DNA of 64,000 nt, from NCBI GenBank assembly GCA_001600455.1, contig BCKC01000008.1:1-64000 (forward strand), in the 5' to 3' direction. Of this stretch, positions 33,535 to 45,283 are shown piece by piece; positions within the stretch are counted from its first letter, which is position 1, and each line of letters begins with the position of its first letter. The notes beneath the pieces are model-generated. The model saw only the letters and a program-made list of their open reading frames with translations. It was not told where the DNA came from and did not search any database. The DNA is from Endocalyx cinctus (taxonomy: Eukaryota; Ascomycota; Sordariomycetes; Amphisphaeriales; Apiosporaceae). The position numbers and the translations under genes were made by a program.

Positions 33535-34760
33535 ATGGCCGACGAGGATTTTGAGATCGACGTCTACGGTGACGCCGACGCCGACCAGGACGCTAAGATC
33601 GAAGATACCAATGCCCAAGCCTATGAGGCTAATTCGGCAATCACCATTGCCAACGGTTCGAACCCACCAGAGCAAGATAAATCCGACTCGACATCTCATG
33701 CGAACAACCACGGCCACTATGATGCCCAAGATGAGCAAAGTATGGATACGCAGGAGGGCAGTGGTAATACACAACCGTACCAGCAAGGTACGAAGCGCAA
33801 AGGAGAATCCGACGACAGACCGATCGATCCTGGTGCCACAAACTGCCTTTTGCTTTCTGAATTAAACTGGTGGACCACGGACGACGATATCCGAGGTTGG
33901 GTGAAATCGGCTTCTTGCGAAGACGAGCTTAAAGACATCACCTTCAGCGAACACAAGATAAATGGCAAGAGTAAGGGGTATGTTAAATAATTCATCAGAA
34001 ACAGCCTATTTTCAAGTCTGATTGGCGTACTGATACCTTTCGTTATAGGCAAGCCTACTTGGAATTCACATCGCAACAAGCTGCGACTGCTGCAAAGCGC
34101 CAGATTGAGAACTCTAGTACCGATAGCCAACAACCCGGGAACAAGAAGCACACTGTCATATATTCCAGCCCTACGAACAACCCCTTCCGAACACTACCTA
34201 AAGATGCTCCCGCCCGTGCTAACAAAGACGGAGGTCAGCGAGGTGGTGCAACAGGAGGCGGCTACAACGACCGCGGAGGAGGTAACTTCAGAGGGCGCGG
34301 TAACTTTAACCCTAACCGTGGAGGGTTTAACCGAAACTTCTCCGGCGGTGGCATGGGTGGTGGTTACAATAATAACATGGGTGGCGGCGGCGGCGGCGGC
34401 GGCTTCAACAACAATATGGGTGGACCCGGCAATTTCGGGTTCAATAACATGGGAGGCGGCGGCGGCGGTAGCTTTGGCGGCTTCCGAGGTAATATGATGG
34501 GTGGAGGTATGCGCGGAGGCGGCATGCGAGGAGGTCGAGGGGGAGGTGGCATGAATATGGGTGGAGGCATGAACCCGGGTATGATGGGTGGCATGAGTGG
34601 CATGGGAGGCATGGGCGGTATGGGAATGCCTATGATGGGCTTTCAGCAGCCGCACTTCAACCCTGCCTTCTTCGGAGGCGGCGGAGGGGCCAACCAGCAG
34701 CAGCAACAACAGTCGGACTGGCAGAACCCCCATGGAGCGAAGAGACCGCGAGGAGAGTAG
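33535..34760 (+). CDS. RRM protein with glycine/methionine-rich tail (CPSF6/CFIm68-like)
   Basis: Exons 33535-33977 and 34049-34760 give 384 aa. The acidic N-terminus (MADEDFEIDVYGD) resembles the start of CPSF6-type proteins. One RRM spans about 100-180: NCLLLSELNWWTTDDDI (RNP2) and, across the splice, KINGKSKG-QAYLEF (RNP1), then PFRTLPKDAP. From about 200 the protein is disordered, with RGG/FRGRG then dense GGM, GGG and NNN repeats and a terminal Gln run. Such tails bind RNA and drive condensation. A role in mRNA 3'-end processing or splicing is likely from the family but not proven. The start is the ATG within AAGTATGGCC; an in-frame upstream start at 33484 would add 17 residues. The intron is 71 bp with GTATGT. 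Confidence 0.88.
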
Positions 34761-35919
34761 GATGCGACTCCGGCCTCGGTCCAGCCTTGGGAAGGGATTT
34801 CTTCTCCGACTGAAAGGTTCCTCGAGAACACTCGCAAGGCCTATCATCAATACTATCGCAACAACAGAGCTGGGAACGCTAGAGTCAAGCGCGAGTGAGC
34901 GAATGCTGTGTTTTCATCTACAAGCACAGGGAAACTGATTCCTTGTATGCTTGATGAGGATACTTTCGTAGGTATCGATAGGGAAAGAAAGTATGCGTTG
35001 AATCTATTCATTTTAATTGTTACTGTTATTGCTAGGAGGCGGGAAGGGCAGATAGGATTAGGTTATGAGGGGACTGCTCTGCGGCTTATTGTTTTTTTTT
35101 TCTCCATTTACTCTCTTCTTCTCCTATCATCCTTTTCTACTCGGTCTATTTACATATGCTCAAGGATCCAAGATGTTTTTTATTACCCGGCGTTTTCTTG
35201 TCTGCGACATATTATTTCAATAAACTTTACACAAACATACAAAGATCTGGAACGGCGTTTATCTTTTTTTTTTTTTTTTTCATTTTTGTAGGGGATAAAT
35301 CAGGAAGAAAAATAAGACGGGTATGGGCAAGCGTGATTTTTTNTTCTTTTTTTTTTTCCCTTTTAATTGAGCGAATGAAAAAGATGTTCTTTAAAAGAAG
35401 AACGGAAGGGGATAACTTGTAGCATTATACCAACGTCTGTTTCTTTACTGCACTGGGCCGTACTTCTCGACTGATCGATTACCGCTTGAATGGGGGAGTA
35501 CTGGATAAGGATCTGGATATGGGTCAGGACAGGGCAGGGTTGGGCAAACTGGTGGTTCAATACTCATTCACATAACGTCAATTTATCTAGGGTTGATTCA
35601 ATTGATTTTTTACATCAGACTTATATATTATACACAGACGTATTTTCCGAAGGTTTGCCTCCCCCCTTCCCCTTTTCCCATTCTATGCGTCCAATCCAAT
35701 CCAGTCCCTTAAAAAAAAAACCAGTACCATAAAGAGAATTCAGATGTCCTCGTCGGTAGACCTCGGTCTCCTTTTCGAGTACATACAGTACAGTATTTAC
35801 TACTACAAGCTGACCTCAAATTCATTCCCTTTCTTTTAAAAAGGAAAGATTACCATATATAGGTAGGTAAACAGACCTGAAGAATGAGGCAGATGGAAAA
35901 GAAAGAAAGAAGAAATCCT
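34761..35919. other. intergenic between convergent genes; one ambiguous base
   Basis: Holds the 3' ends of the RRM gene and of the DUF7704-like gene. Several poly(T) runs are present; base 35343 is an N inside one of them. Confidence 0.5.
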
Positions 35920-36260
35920 TTACTTTCTCTTCTTGGACGGCGCAACGGCGGCGGGTGCGTCCTTACCGAAGATACCGAGGAAATAAGCTACGCGGGCGAA
36001 GCAGAGGAACATCTAATTCTTACTGTTAGTAAAGAAAAACATTGAAAGAGAATACGGGGGAAAAAAAGCTTACGGTAAATCCGATATTACCCCAAGTCAT
36101 CGCGTTCCAGGAGGCGGGGTCGTACGCCTGTTCGGGACCCAACATGTACATAGTGAGACCTACGTGAGAAAGGTCGGCGAGACTGTTTTTTTTTCTCTCT
36201 GTTAGTTATTTTTTCTTTTTACCCATTTATTTTTCAATTGGGGCCTTGGTAGAAGAAGGA

Positions 36261-36336
<76 letters not shown>

Positions 36337-36700
36337 ATAAAAAAACTTACAGCAAAGCGGTCAAGTAGCTTCGAACGACCTTAACCTCCGAAGTGGTGAA
36401 AAGGACGGCGATACCCAGCATAAACAGCAAGCCGTAGGCGTTGCCGAGCTGCAGGGCCACCACCCGCGCGTTGTCGTTGACGATGGCCGGGACGGGGCTG
36501 TCGATTTGGGAGGTTATGAACCAGTCTACGTCTACGAGGGGGGTGATACATCCCGCCAAGCTGTTATTATTTTTTGTTAATTAGTCTTCTTTAGGAGAGA
36601 AGGGGAAGAAATAAGGGTGATGATGATAAAATACGTACACGGAGATGGGCTCCAAGATCGTGAAGATCGTTCGTGGGATGGTGGGGAGTTGAGACGCCAT
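35920..36700 (-). CDS. small four-span membrane protein, DUF7704-like
   Basis: Four exons (36700-36639, 36560-36351, 36182-36074, 36012-35920) give 157 aa. The start MASQLPTIPRTIFTILEPISV leads into a first membrane span. Further hydrophobic spans are LGNAYGLLFMLGIAVLFTTS, LTALLLADLSHVGLTMYML and, after PASWNAMTWGNIGF, FLCFARVAYFLGIF. The short tail is Lys/Arg-rich (SKKRK). This is the pattern of a widespread family of uncharacterised fungal membrane proteins (I believe DUF7704). The residues WN and TWGN before the last span are typical. All four exons are in phase with donors GTACGT, GTAAGT and GTAAGC. The second intron is 168 bp and carries a long tetranucleotide repeat. Function unknown. 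Confidence 0.85.
36259..36337 (+). repeat. (GAAA)~20 microsatellite inside an intron
   Basis: 79 bp of nearly perfect GAAA units. It lies within the second intron of the minus-strand DUF7704-like gene, where it reads as CTTT, starting 13 bp after the donor. Confidence 0.95.
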
Positions 36701-39700
36701 TTTTGTCTTTGGTGGTAGATAGAAAAAATAGCTTTTAGGAATGGATTTGGGGTATAAAGCTTGGTAATGGGAGCTTGGTCAAGTTGAGTCTGTTAATAGA
36801 AAAAAAACTCAATTGGATATGAATAAATGAATGAACGGATATATGCAAGTTTCACTCCCAACTTGAAAAGAAAATGAGGGGATGGAGGATAAAAAAAAAG
36901 AAAAAGAAATGAAATTACGAAAGAAGATTTAAGATGGGCTGATGGTCGTTCTATTTCTTATATGTTTTAAAATTCTAACCTAGCAGCCTAGATAGCTATC
37001 TCTCTCTCTCACTCTCCATTCCAGCGTATATAACACAACCCTACATCCTGTACATCTTACTTAGCAGCTTTGCTTACTTACGTAGTGGAATAGTATTTTT
37101 TTCAAGGGTCCTTTTCTTAGATGTTACTATGCCGTCCTCTAAAGATAGAATCATAAAAAGGAACAAAATACTATGTAAAGACCAAAGGGGAATGTCAGCA
37201 ATTAGCGGCTGCTTTTTTAATACAACCCACCTAAGCAGCTAAAGTAAGTACAGCTAATCCACTTGCTCGGCTGGTATAAGCCGAATTCTCTCTTCCGTGC
37301 CTAATAATAATACCTACGACAACAAACCTAACCTACATCATTCTTGCGAAGTTATTGTGCAGATGTCGTAAATATGAGTTATTCTGGACAATTGGTTTCG
37401 TAGCTAGAAGTGCCATTGATGAAAGAGAAAGTTGATTATGATGAATCTTGACGAAAAGAATATCCATTAGTATACCGTCTTAACGTGGGCCGATCCATGG
37501 TGGGTTACAACTCGAATCAACGTTATTTGAAAAAGATAAACTTTTGAGCCCCATTTTCACACTCTCCAACGTCAACCATCCAATGTAATGCATGAATGAT
37601 TGAGTAAGAGCTAAGGATAGCTAGATAAATAAGCTGCGATTTCCCCGTCCCGGAATTTGGTGGAGGGGGAAATAAATATGTTTCTCGACTTCCCGCCAAA
37701 TCTAACACGATTGTTAGATTTTACATGCCAGAATTTGATTGTACTCGTTGAGTCGATGTCAATTGGATGACATACAATATGTGATGAAAATCACGTCCCA
37801 TGGGTAGTATGCTTCTCATTCATTTCGCTTTTTATATCATCAAGACCTTCGCTTCCGAGGCGACGGTCAGGTTTGCTCTTGTCGATTCGGAGTTAGCAGG
37901 AATCAGCGCGATTACAGCTGTTGCGGCTGTTTATCTTATTTCCTCTTCAAGACTCCGGAATATTTACGCCTAAAGAGGGAACGAACCACAATGACCAAAG
38001 ATCGAAGCGGGCCAAGCACCCTTCAACATTGGAGCTCGACCCGCATGGTATTACTTACGCGTGGATTGGTCCCGGCTCCTTTGTCCCCACCTAGTTACTG
38101 AATGCCGAAGTGAGTGAGTGCGCCGACTTTCTTTCTCGAACCATCCTCTGTTGATGATATGGGATTAGGAATTCCCAGGTAGCCGGAGAGTATTCTCATA
38201 TATGTCTATCGGTACTGATGATAAAATCGGTCTCTATTTTTTCGGGAGGGGAAACGTGGTTGGGTTGATATAGTAAGCGACTTTACCTCGAAACATCACC
38301 AATGTGGAGCTGAAATAGCTTGGAATTGACCTAGTCAACGCATATCAACCTAAACAAAGCCCGTCTCTGAGTGGAGTTGAGAGGAAATGATTTCGGTGCT
38401 ATTCTTCGACATTTCTGCTCATCGAATTAGAATCTCTGGTCAGCCTCTCGTAAAGTCCTGGCATGCCTCTTCAGAGAATGCTGCAATTAGGTGCCCTTGC
38501 CAGAACCTTGAATCTTTGTCAACCGTCATCTTATGGTTCCAGGAGTCATGCAGCAAGGGAGATAAATGAGAAGATTATCGACGCAACCTCGTGATATCGA
38601 GAACAAGAGTTGGGGAAAATAAAAAACTCATATACGAGTATGCAGATATCAAGGTCCTGACATATACCACCAAGGAACAGATAAAACAAGATAAGACATC
38701 CACCCAGTCTTGCAATTTATACCATCTCGGGAACCGGGAGACCGCAGGCGACGAATTTCATGTGAGCCTGAAATAATGGACTGAATTACGTTATCGCAGT
38801 AACGATAAAATAGGAGATATCGATCGAGGAGTCACATCATAGTATCGTGGCCGCACGAAAGGGAAGACAGGAGGCTTAGACGCGGGAAGTAAGACATAGT
38901 TATGGCATGAGTGGTCTTCCTTGCGATCAACGGGGCCTCCGGACGCGGAAAACTTCCGCGGAATTGCCTACTCCCGAGAATTATACACGGCATCGCAAGG
39001 TACGGGTGAACGCTCACCGCCACATATTATTTACTATCTTGAGGCACGGACATGCAGGTAATATTGACTTGTCCCGGTTAAGCAAAAGAAGAATGTCTTG
39101 GTATACTTGCTCAGACCTGCCAGTGCGCTGCCGTGTCTTGAATAAAAATGGTCTCGGGGCTATCTTTACAGCGCCCCTCCAATCTTAAAACGGATATCCG
39201 ATATTCTTCAACTTAACGCAAACTTTCAGTCGTATCTACCTCGTATTTCACGCAAAGACAGGATAGAGATCTATTTTTAAAAGCGATAATTCTGGTTTAC
39301 ATGATTCACGTAGTTGGCGATGTTTGTCGTTGCGAAACAATGCTAGAGCCGGGTAAGTTGGTGGTGCGACAAAACTAAGGTTAGGTAATATTGATTTACT
39401 CCGTACTTTACTCCGTATATTTGGATACACATATACTATACAGTATTACCGTCAGAACAGAGTATTGTCGACATGCACGTAAAATATCTCTTTCCGACCC
39501 CCACTCATCTTTTCCTATGAACAGGCTGTACCTGCCGCTTTTGATTACTTGAGAAGGTTTTTCTGGGATGCATTGATGAGGTATTATTATGTCAGCTTCA
39601 TTCACATTTTTCATTTATTACGTCTTGTGTTATATGAGATATCAATGACTGCCTATGAGATGGATTTAAAGTATCAAGATGACATTTATATATACGTCCA

Positions 39701-40385
39701 TATATCTGTATCTGTGTCTATATCTGAATCCGAAATTGAATAAATAAATGTTTATATTATAAACAAAGTCAAAGCTCAATAAAATAAAGTAATTTAAAAA
39801 AAGAAAAAAACTACTAAATATATCTCTCTATCTAACTGTTTAATCAAAAGAAAAAGTCGCAGGTAGAAGCCTTTCAAACGGAACAAATCTCAAATTCGTT
39901 TTATCTTGGCTTGAAACCCCACGGTGAGATCTACGGATAACATGGGTTGAATGCACCTTTATCAAGGGACCTGTTCGAGGAAGAATGTCGGCATTCCATC
40001 GTCCATGATCCATCGCCACCAAACAATCTTCAACCTTTTAATACCCTGTTACATTCTAGCTTTAACATAACAAAAACCTCACGAAACCCTCAATTTTCTT
40101 AACAAATTAATCCTTTTTGTTCGAAAGAAAAAGGGATATATACATATAAAACTTAATCCCAAGTTTTCGTATATATACGAACTAATCCTTATTCTTCCGA
40201 TGTTATCTACAATCTTTAAATATTTAGCCTTGCATTGCACGTAACTTACTAAAACATAATCCCTCGTTCAAACGATTTACAACCAAAAAAAAAAAAAAAA
40301 CAACCGAAAGGAAGCGATTTAACCGCATCTACCCTTACCAAATGATCCGTATGCCTTTGCTACAGTCCGTATCCATCGACCCACG
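36701..40385. other. 3.7-kb divergent intergenic region
   Basis: Between the starts of the DUF7704-like gene and the Myb gene. Short frames (for example 38387-38569, 38907-39188) have no recognisable content. The last 300 bp is A-rich and looks like the Myb gene's 5' leader. No repeats of note. Confidence 0.5.
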
Positions 40386-42299
40386 ATGGCGACCATTGAA
40401 CCACGACTTATACATCTGTTAAACGAGTCGACTGCGACCCCGAGACCGCATCATGCTGAACTTCCCCCCATAAACGTCTTACCTTATCCGAAGACGTCTG
40501 CCCGGCCCCATCCCATTGAACCGAATGCCGGTCAAAGAGGAGAGTCTACCTCCGAGGCAAATAGTACTCAGTCGAACTTGCAATTGATCTCGTCCCTGTA
40601 TCCGGTATCCGAAGATGCTCCCTCTACCGCCGCGACGAACCCTTCTTCGAGGAAGGATGTCTCCAGCTACGCTTCGACGACCGATCGTAACCTGCTCAAT
40701 TACATTACTTCGCAAGACCTACGCATGATACTCGACGATACCCCGGATAATCTTGAGGATCTGTCCACTAAGAAGAGACCGGTGAAGGAGGACTTCCCCC
40801 AACTTCCGCAGCCTCTGAAGAAGCAGAAAGCCGCCGCTCAGCCGCACATATTCCCTCCCATCATCGTGGGGCTCTTGGAACCCCCGTCCAACGCCGGCCT
40901 GTTCCCGCCTATGTCCTCGGCGTCTTTCGACGACCGCCCTCGCTCCGAGCCCCCGCAAGGTCTGGGAATTAGTAATAGGCCTCCGGATGCCGCTATTCAG
41001 GCCGTTGGAAGCGACGATATCACGATTCCGAGCCCTACACCCGATGCTGATAAATCTACCGCGGCCCCTCAGGGAAAGGCGAAGAGGCGGGCTGCTAAAC
41101 CGCGTCGGAAGTGGTCTGAGGAAGAGACGAATCACCTGCTACTAGGCGTGAGCAAACATGGCGTAGGGAGGTGGACGGATATCTTGGAAGACCCGGAATA
41201 CAGGTTCAACGACAGGACAGCTGGAGATTTGAAGGACAGGTTCAGGACTTGCTGCCCCGAAGAGCTTCGAGCTAGTTCTGCGGCCAAAAATGAGGCGCCA
41301 CGAGCATCAGAGAAGTCCGTAACGCCCACAGCGACAACGGCAACCTCGTCAAAGGCAACTAAGACTGGAGGGGCAAGGGGTGGAAGACCGAAGAAGGGGC
41401 TTTTGTCCGAGAACATCCTGAACGAGATGGAAGAGGAGGAAGAAATGGAGGGAGCCATACTCGAAAAGAGGTCAACTTCCTCCTTAACCCAAGATGCCAA
41501 CAATTCTAACGACGCCAGCGGTGATTCTTCGGCGCCCAAACAGAGAAAGAGCAGAGCGCATCGCAAGAAGATGGAAGATCTGGCTGAGCTGGGGATCAAA
41601 GGACCGTTCCGGAAATCGTTGCGGAGAGAGAGACGCCCCTTCTCGGAGCAAGATGACAAAGAGATCCTCGAAGGATTCGAGTTATACGGCCCTCAATGGA
41701 CGAAGATCCAACGGGACCCGCGTTTCAACCTTTCATCCAGACAGCCGACGGATCTGCGGGACAGGTTGAGGAATAAGTATCCAGAGAAATTCACGAGCTC
41801 GGAAAAGACGACTATGCAGGTCCGAGAACCGCCATCCTCTTCACCGTCGTCTACCACGGCGACAGGTGCAACAACAGTAGGAGACGCGGGGGGAAGTAGA
41901 AGTAACATATTAGAACCGTCGGTGAACATGGAGATAGAGAATTCGCTGAACATATCCCTGTCCAAGACCAACCCAGGGCTCGTGGAAGCCGGAACGGCCC
42001 CGGGACAGGCGACGCTGGATCGCTCCAACTCAAAGGAGGATATTCAGTCACAGCAGCAGCATCTCCACCACAAATGGCCGCTCCCGCCTATCGACGCGGG
42101 AGATTCGTCATCTCCACCTCTGTTGTCGCAGGCGCAGATGAGCGGCCACGTCTACGGCGGCGGCGCGACGGCGGGATTCCTTCCCGGCACGATGGGCGAG
42201 ATGGATATCTCGAGGTTGTTGCTCGATGATGCGCAGGTGGGCTTGACCGAGCAGATGCAGACGATTACGCCCGGTTTGGAAAAGAGGGGCTATGGTTAA
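40386..42299 (+). CDS. double telobox-Myb protein (Tay1/Teb1-like)
   Basis: A single uninterrupted frame of 637 aa. There are two Myb/SANT domains, about 240-293 (RRKWSEEETNHLLLG, GRWTDILED, DLKDRFRTCCP) and about 415-470 (RRPFSEQDDKEILEGF, GPQWTKIQRD, DLRDRLRNKYP). The third helix of each matches the telobox motif (V)DLKDKWR, which reads TTAGGG-type DNA in TRF1/TRF2, fission yeast Teb1 and Yarrowia Tay1. Two telobox Mybs in one chain is the Tay1/Teb1 arrangement. The protein may bind double-stranded telomeric repeats or TTAGGG-like promoter boxes. The rest is disordered, with Pro/Ser/Thr-rich flanks, a basic patch before each Myb (KRRAAKPRR, KQRKSRAHRKK) and a Glu run between them. No intron is needed. 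Family call good; role inferred. Confidence 0.88.
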   Translation: MATIEPRLIHLLNESTATPRPHHAELPPINVLPYPKTSARPHPIEPNAGQRGESTSEANSTQSNLQLISSLYPVSEDAPSTAATNPSSRKDVSSYASTTDRNLLNYITSQDLRMILDDTPDNLEDLSTKKRPVKEDFPQLPQPLKKQKAAAQPHIFPPIIVGLLEPPSNAGLFPPMSSASFDDRPRSEPPQGLGISNRPPDAAIQAVGSDDITIPSPTPDADKSTAAPQGKAKRRAAKPRRKWSEEETNHLLLGVSKHGVGRWTDILEDPEYRFNDRTAGDLKDRFRTCCPEELRASSAAKNEAPRASEKSVTPTATTATSSKATKTGGARGGRPKKGLLSENILNEMEEEEEMEGAILEKRSTSSLTQDANNSNDASGDSSAPKQRKSRAHRKKMEDLAELGIKGPFRKSLRRERRPFSEQDDKEILEGFELYGPQWTKIQRDPRFNLSSRQPTDLRDRLRNKYPEKFTSSEKTTMQVREPPSSSPSSTTATGATTVGDAGGSRSNILEPSVNMEIENSLNISLSKTNPGLVEAGTAPGQATLDRSNSKEDIQSQQQHLHHKWPLPPIDAGDSSSPPLLSQAQMSGHVYGGGATAGFLPGTMGEMDISRLLLDDAQVGLTEQMQTITPGLEKRGYG

Positions 42300-43649
42300 A
42301 ATAAATCAGCACAGTTGGATGAGAGGAAATTTGAAACAGGAACAAGACGAAACCCAAGTAAAAAGGAAGAAAGAAAAAGCAGTACTCAATACGTTACGTT
42401 ATATATAAGTGAGCTTTTGGCTCCTAGCTTTCCAGAGAGATATTTCATACTCGAATCTGAAAGTCCAGAAAAGAAAATTAAAAAAGATATGTTATTCGGA
42501 AGAGAAGGAAAGGAAACAAAAGGACAGGGTATTTCATTACGATTCGGTTTTCGGGCAGGGGAAAAGCGCGTTGCTTCTCCCGAAGGGTTATTGTTACTTT
42601 CTAAGGGTATAATTATTTTCTATTTTTAAACTTATCAAGGGCGAGGAGAAAAAGAGCGATGTTAGAGAGAGACAGAGAGCGAATGCCCCAACGTATATAT
42701 ATATATTTATGTTTAAACAGATAGCTCTGGACTTGGCTGGCTACCTGGTTTAGCTACCTGGTCTAGTATTAATGAATGACAAATATTCCCTTCAGTGCAT
42801 TTCATGCTACCTCTACTTGAGATATAGGAATGTATAAAGTGTCCTTAAAGACTAGGAAAAGTCTAGACACTGAATTAAATAGCTTAGATATGTGATATGA
42901 CAAGATTGGGTGTTTTAGTTAATTAGAACAACTAGGGAGATAGATGATTGTTACTCGGTCTCATCACGTCGTGTGTAGGTACATCCATGGATTTAACAAT
43001 AATACAAAAATACAATATTCCTACAAATGTTTTCCCCCCTTCTGCCCCCCTATTTTTGCCATGACTAATAATAATATCATCAATTAATACCAAGAAACGC
43101 CCATTGACTGAATTTCAATTTCTTTTTCCCGGGAATGAAATTGCATAACCCCGTGTAATAAAGGAGGATATGAATTTCATCATCTACCTCTCTCCGGGCT
43201 CACGCTTCCTTTACATTACTCTCTGCCAGCTCTTTGCGTGAGAACGGTAACGTAGAGGATGAGTAGAGGATAGGAAGATGTTGTGGATTCCCCACTTTAG
43301 AGACGAAAAAAGGGGGAGTGTAGATATTTCCGTATATCACACCCTTCGATTCGCGCTTTTGGTCCTATCCCTCGTTTCGTCGAAGTAAGGCAGACAAAAA
43401 TTCAAAAGCTAAAAAAGAGCTTGAGTGAAGTGAAGTTATTGCCGCGGAACAAAAACCAGATTGACGTCGGAGGATTGAGGGATTTGCTTCCTTTTTTTCC
43501 CCCGCGTACTATTATCATCATAGATACCTCCCCCCTTTTCCCCGGGGAATAGTCCAATCATATGCTTCTCATACGCACGTTATTATTTCCGAACTATTTT
43601 TTTTTATCCAATTTTACGTTTTTTTTTTTTTTTTTTCCTCCTTGCCTTA
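42300..43649. other. intergenic between convergent genes
   Basis: Contains a TA run near 42694-42706 and homopolymers. The frame at 42315-42629 is low in coding character. It holds the 3' ends of the Myb and Cbp4 genes. Confidence 0.5.
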
Positions 43650-44255
43650 CTACTCCTCAGTAGGCGGTAACCCAGACTCCTTTCTCAACGCCTCCTTCCT
43701 CTCTTTCGCGAGCTGAGCCGCCTCGAACTCTCGTTTCAGGGCTTCTTGTTTCTTATTTTTTTCGGCTTCTTGTTGTACGACCCATACTGTTTTATATTCT
43801 GTTAGCACCCCCAGAAAACTATGTTTTGAAGTTTCTTCGATTCGCATCACAATGGGGAAAAAAAGAAGTGGGAGAAGGATGGAGAGAAGAGATATATATA
43901 TATATAAAGAATAAAACGTACTAGATTTACCACTCTTAGAATACTCCTTCAATTGGCACACGAAATCGTCGAACTCCTTCTGCCGCTCGTATCGCCTCTC
44001 GAGGGATCTCTTCTGCAGGTCCGGGTTGTACTTCTGAAACAGCTCCTCTTCCGTCGGCGATACCCAGTACACGAAGGCTGGACCTCCTACCGAGACGCCT
44101 ATGCCACTACATTTTTATTTTTATTTTTGTCTATTAAAATTTGTTTTCCCCCTCGAGAAGAAGGGAAAGGGAAGGGAAGGGAAGGGGAAAAAATAACATG
44201 CAAATGGTTCTTACACTACGGCCACTTTTAGGTACAGCATTAATTTTCGCGACAT
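43650..44255 (-). CDS. cbp4: Cbp4, assembly factor for cytochrome b / complex III
   Basis: Exons 44255-44215, 44106-43922 and 43786-43650 join to 120 aa. The N-terminal membrane anchor spans the first splice ([18 protein letters not shown]), followed by the family hallmark [21 protein letters not shown], then a long basic or acidic helix. For the last intron I used donor GTACGT and the acceptor 15 nt after the branch site GCTAAC. This gives YSKSGKS-IWVVQQEA, matching the conserved YSKSxKPIWVV; an AG 5 nt after the branch point is too close. Cbp4 sits in the inner mitochondrial membrane and works with the Cbp3-Cbp6 complex in cytochrome b maturation. An AT microsatellite lies in the second intron. 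The gene is convergent with the Myb gene. Confidence 0.93.
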
Positions 44256-44966
44256 TGCTTTGGCTTCTTCTCTTCTTATTTTTTTTCTCTCAGGTATTCT
44301 TCTCGTGTTAATTGGTTTGAGTAAAAACAGGAATTGAATATAAGGGGAGGGAAGAAAGAAAAGGCGCCAAAAAAAAATAAATAAATAAAGGTCGCTTGCG
44401 CTTGAGATGGGAGGTTCGGATTTCAATGACGTTTAAGAAAGCTCTCTCTTTTTTTCTCAAAGGCCCTTAATTGGTTTTTGCGATCAGATAAAGCTGGTAG
44501 ATTAGATTAGATAACGAACTGTCCCAAAACGGGAAGCTTTGTGGTCTTTTTTTTTGGGTAGGGGGTTAGTGGGGTGGCGGGGTGGCGTAAGCTTTCTCCC
44601 TTCCCCCTATTTAGTGGGTGGTAGGTTAGTGTTTAATTGTATATTATGAAAAATGCATGTGTTCAATTAGGTGTTATCTCCATACAAATTTTCACTAAGT
44701 GCTTACAGTATGTTGTCTCGGATCAACATATCTCCAGTATCTCATCTGAAGGTTTGTAGTGCGGCTCTTCATTGCACTGCTTTTTTAACATCTACGGGGG
44801 GTTGAGGTACCTCATACCCCTGAGGAGGGCTAGAAAAGCAGTGAAGTTAAGTCCCGCGCCATACCATTCGATAGCTCTGGATGTGGCGTAACCTGCGCTG
44901 TACCGCTCATATCAGGTAGTAAAAGGCTAGGAAGAGACGCTTGCAGTAAAGCTAGCCACAATGTGG
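44256..44966. other. intergenic, no gene seen
   Basis: The Cbp4 promoter side begins here; beyond about 44.6 kb the sequence is nondescript and leads into a P450 fragment. Confidence 0.45.
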
Positions 44967-45191
44967 CTAAGGGGATGTGCGTTCTTTAGTAGAAGATTGG
45001 AACACTTTCTGGTGTTCTAGCCCACCACACCATACGTGAGAAACTGCTACTCGACGAACTAGATCATACATTATGATTTCATTCATGACATTCCTACTTG
45101 GTTTTCGATTTGGGTCAATGTACATCTCGCACCAATCTGTTCTCGCGGCCCTCTGCGGACCTGGAAACTCAGCCAGTGGGTGAGAGTACAA
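44967..45191 (-). pseudogene. cytochrome P450 N-terminal fragment
   Basis: Minus-strand reading from 45191 gives YSHPLAEFPGPQRAAR then TDWCEMYID. This is the fungal P450 proline-rich hinge (HPLAKFPGPKLAA) and the start of helix A. The frame has no ATG start, the homology fades after about 45 residues, and none of the later P450 landmarks (ExxR, heme-Cys loop) is nearby. I therefore read it as a relic of a once complete monooxygenase gene. The frame stays open to a stop at 44967, but its 3' half is not recognisably P450. Confidence 0.6.
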
Positions 45192-45283
45192 GCGACAAAA
45201 GACTAATCATGCCGAGTAACTGCTACTTGCCAGCAGGTACATAGAACAAGACAGAGTCATGATTACAGGCCACTAAAATTCTG

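Noticed and set aside
34194..34850. His/Thr/Ala-rich 218-aa minus-strand frame
   Set aside because: It is the complement of the Gly/Met-rich repeats of the RRM protein; low complexity explains the open frame.
43787..43801. Alternative, earlier acceptor for the last Cbp4 intron
   Set aside because: The AG lies about 5 nt after the branch site GCTAAC, too close for splicing. Using it inserts extra residues and loses the conserved IWVV junction.
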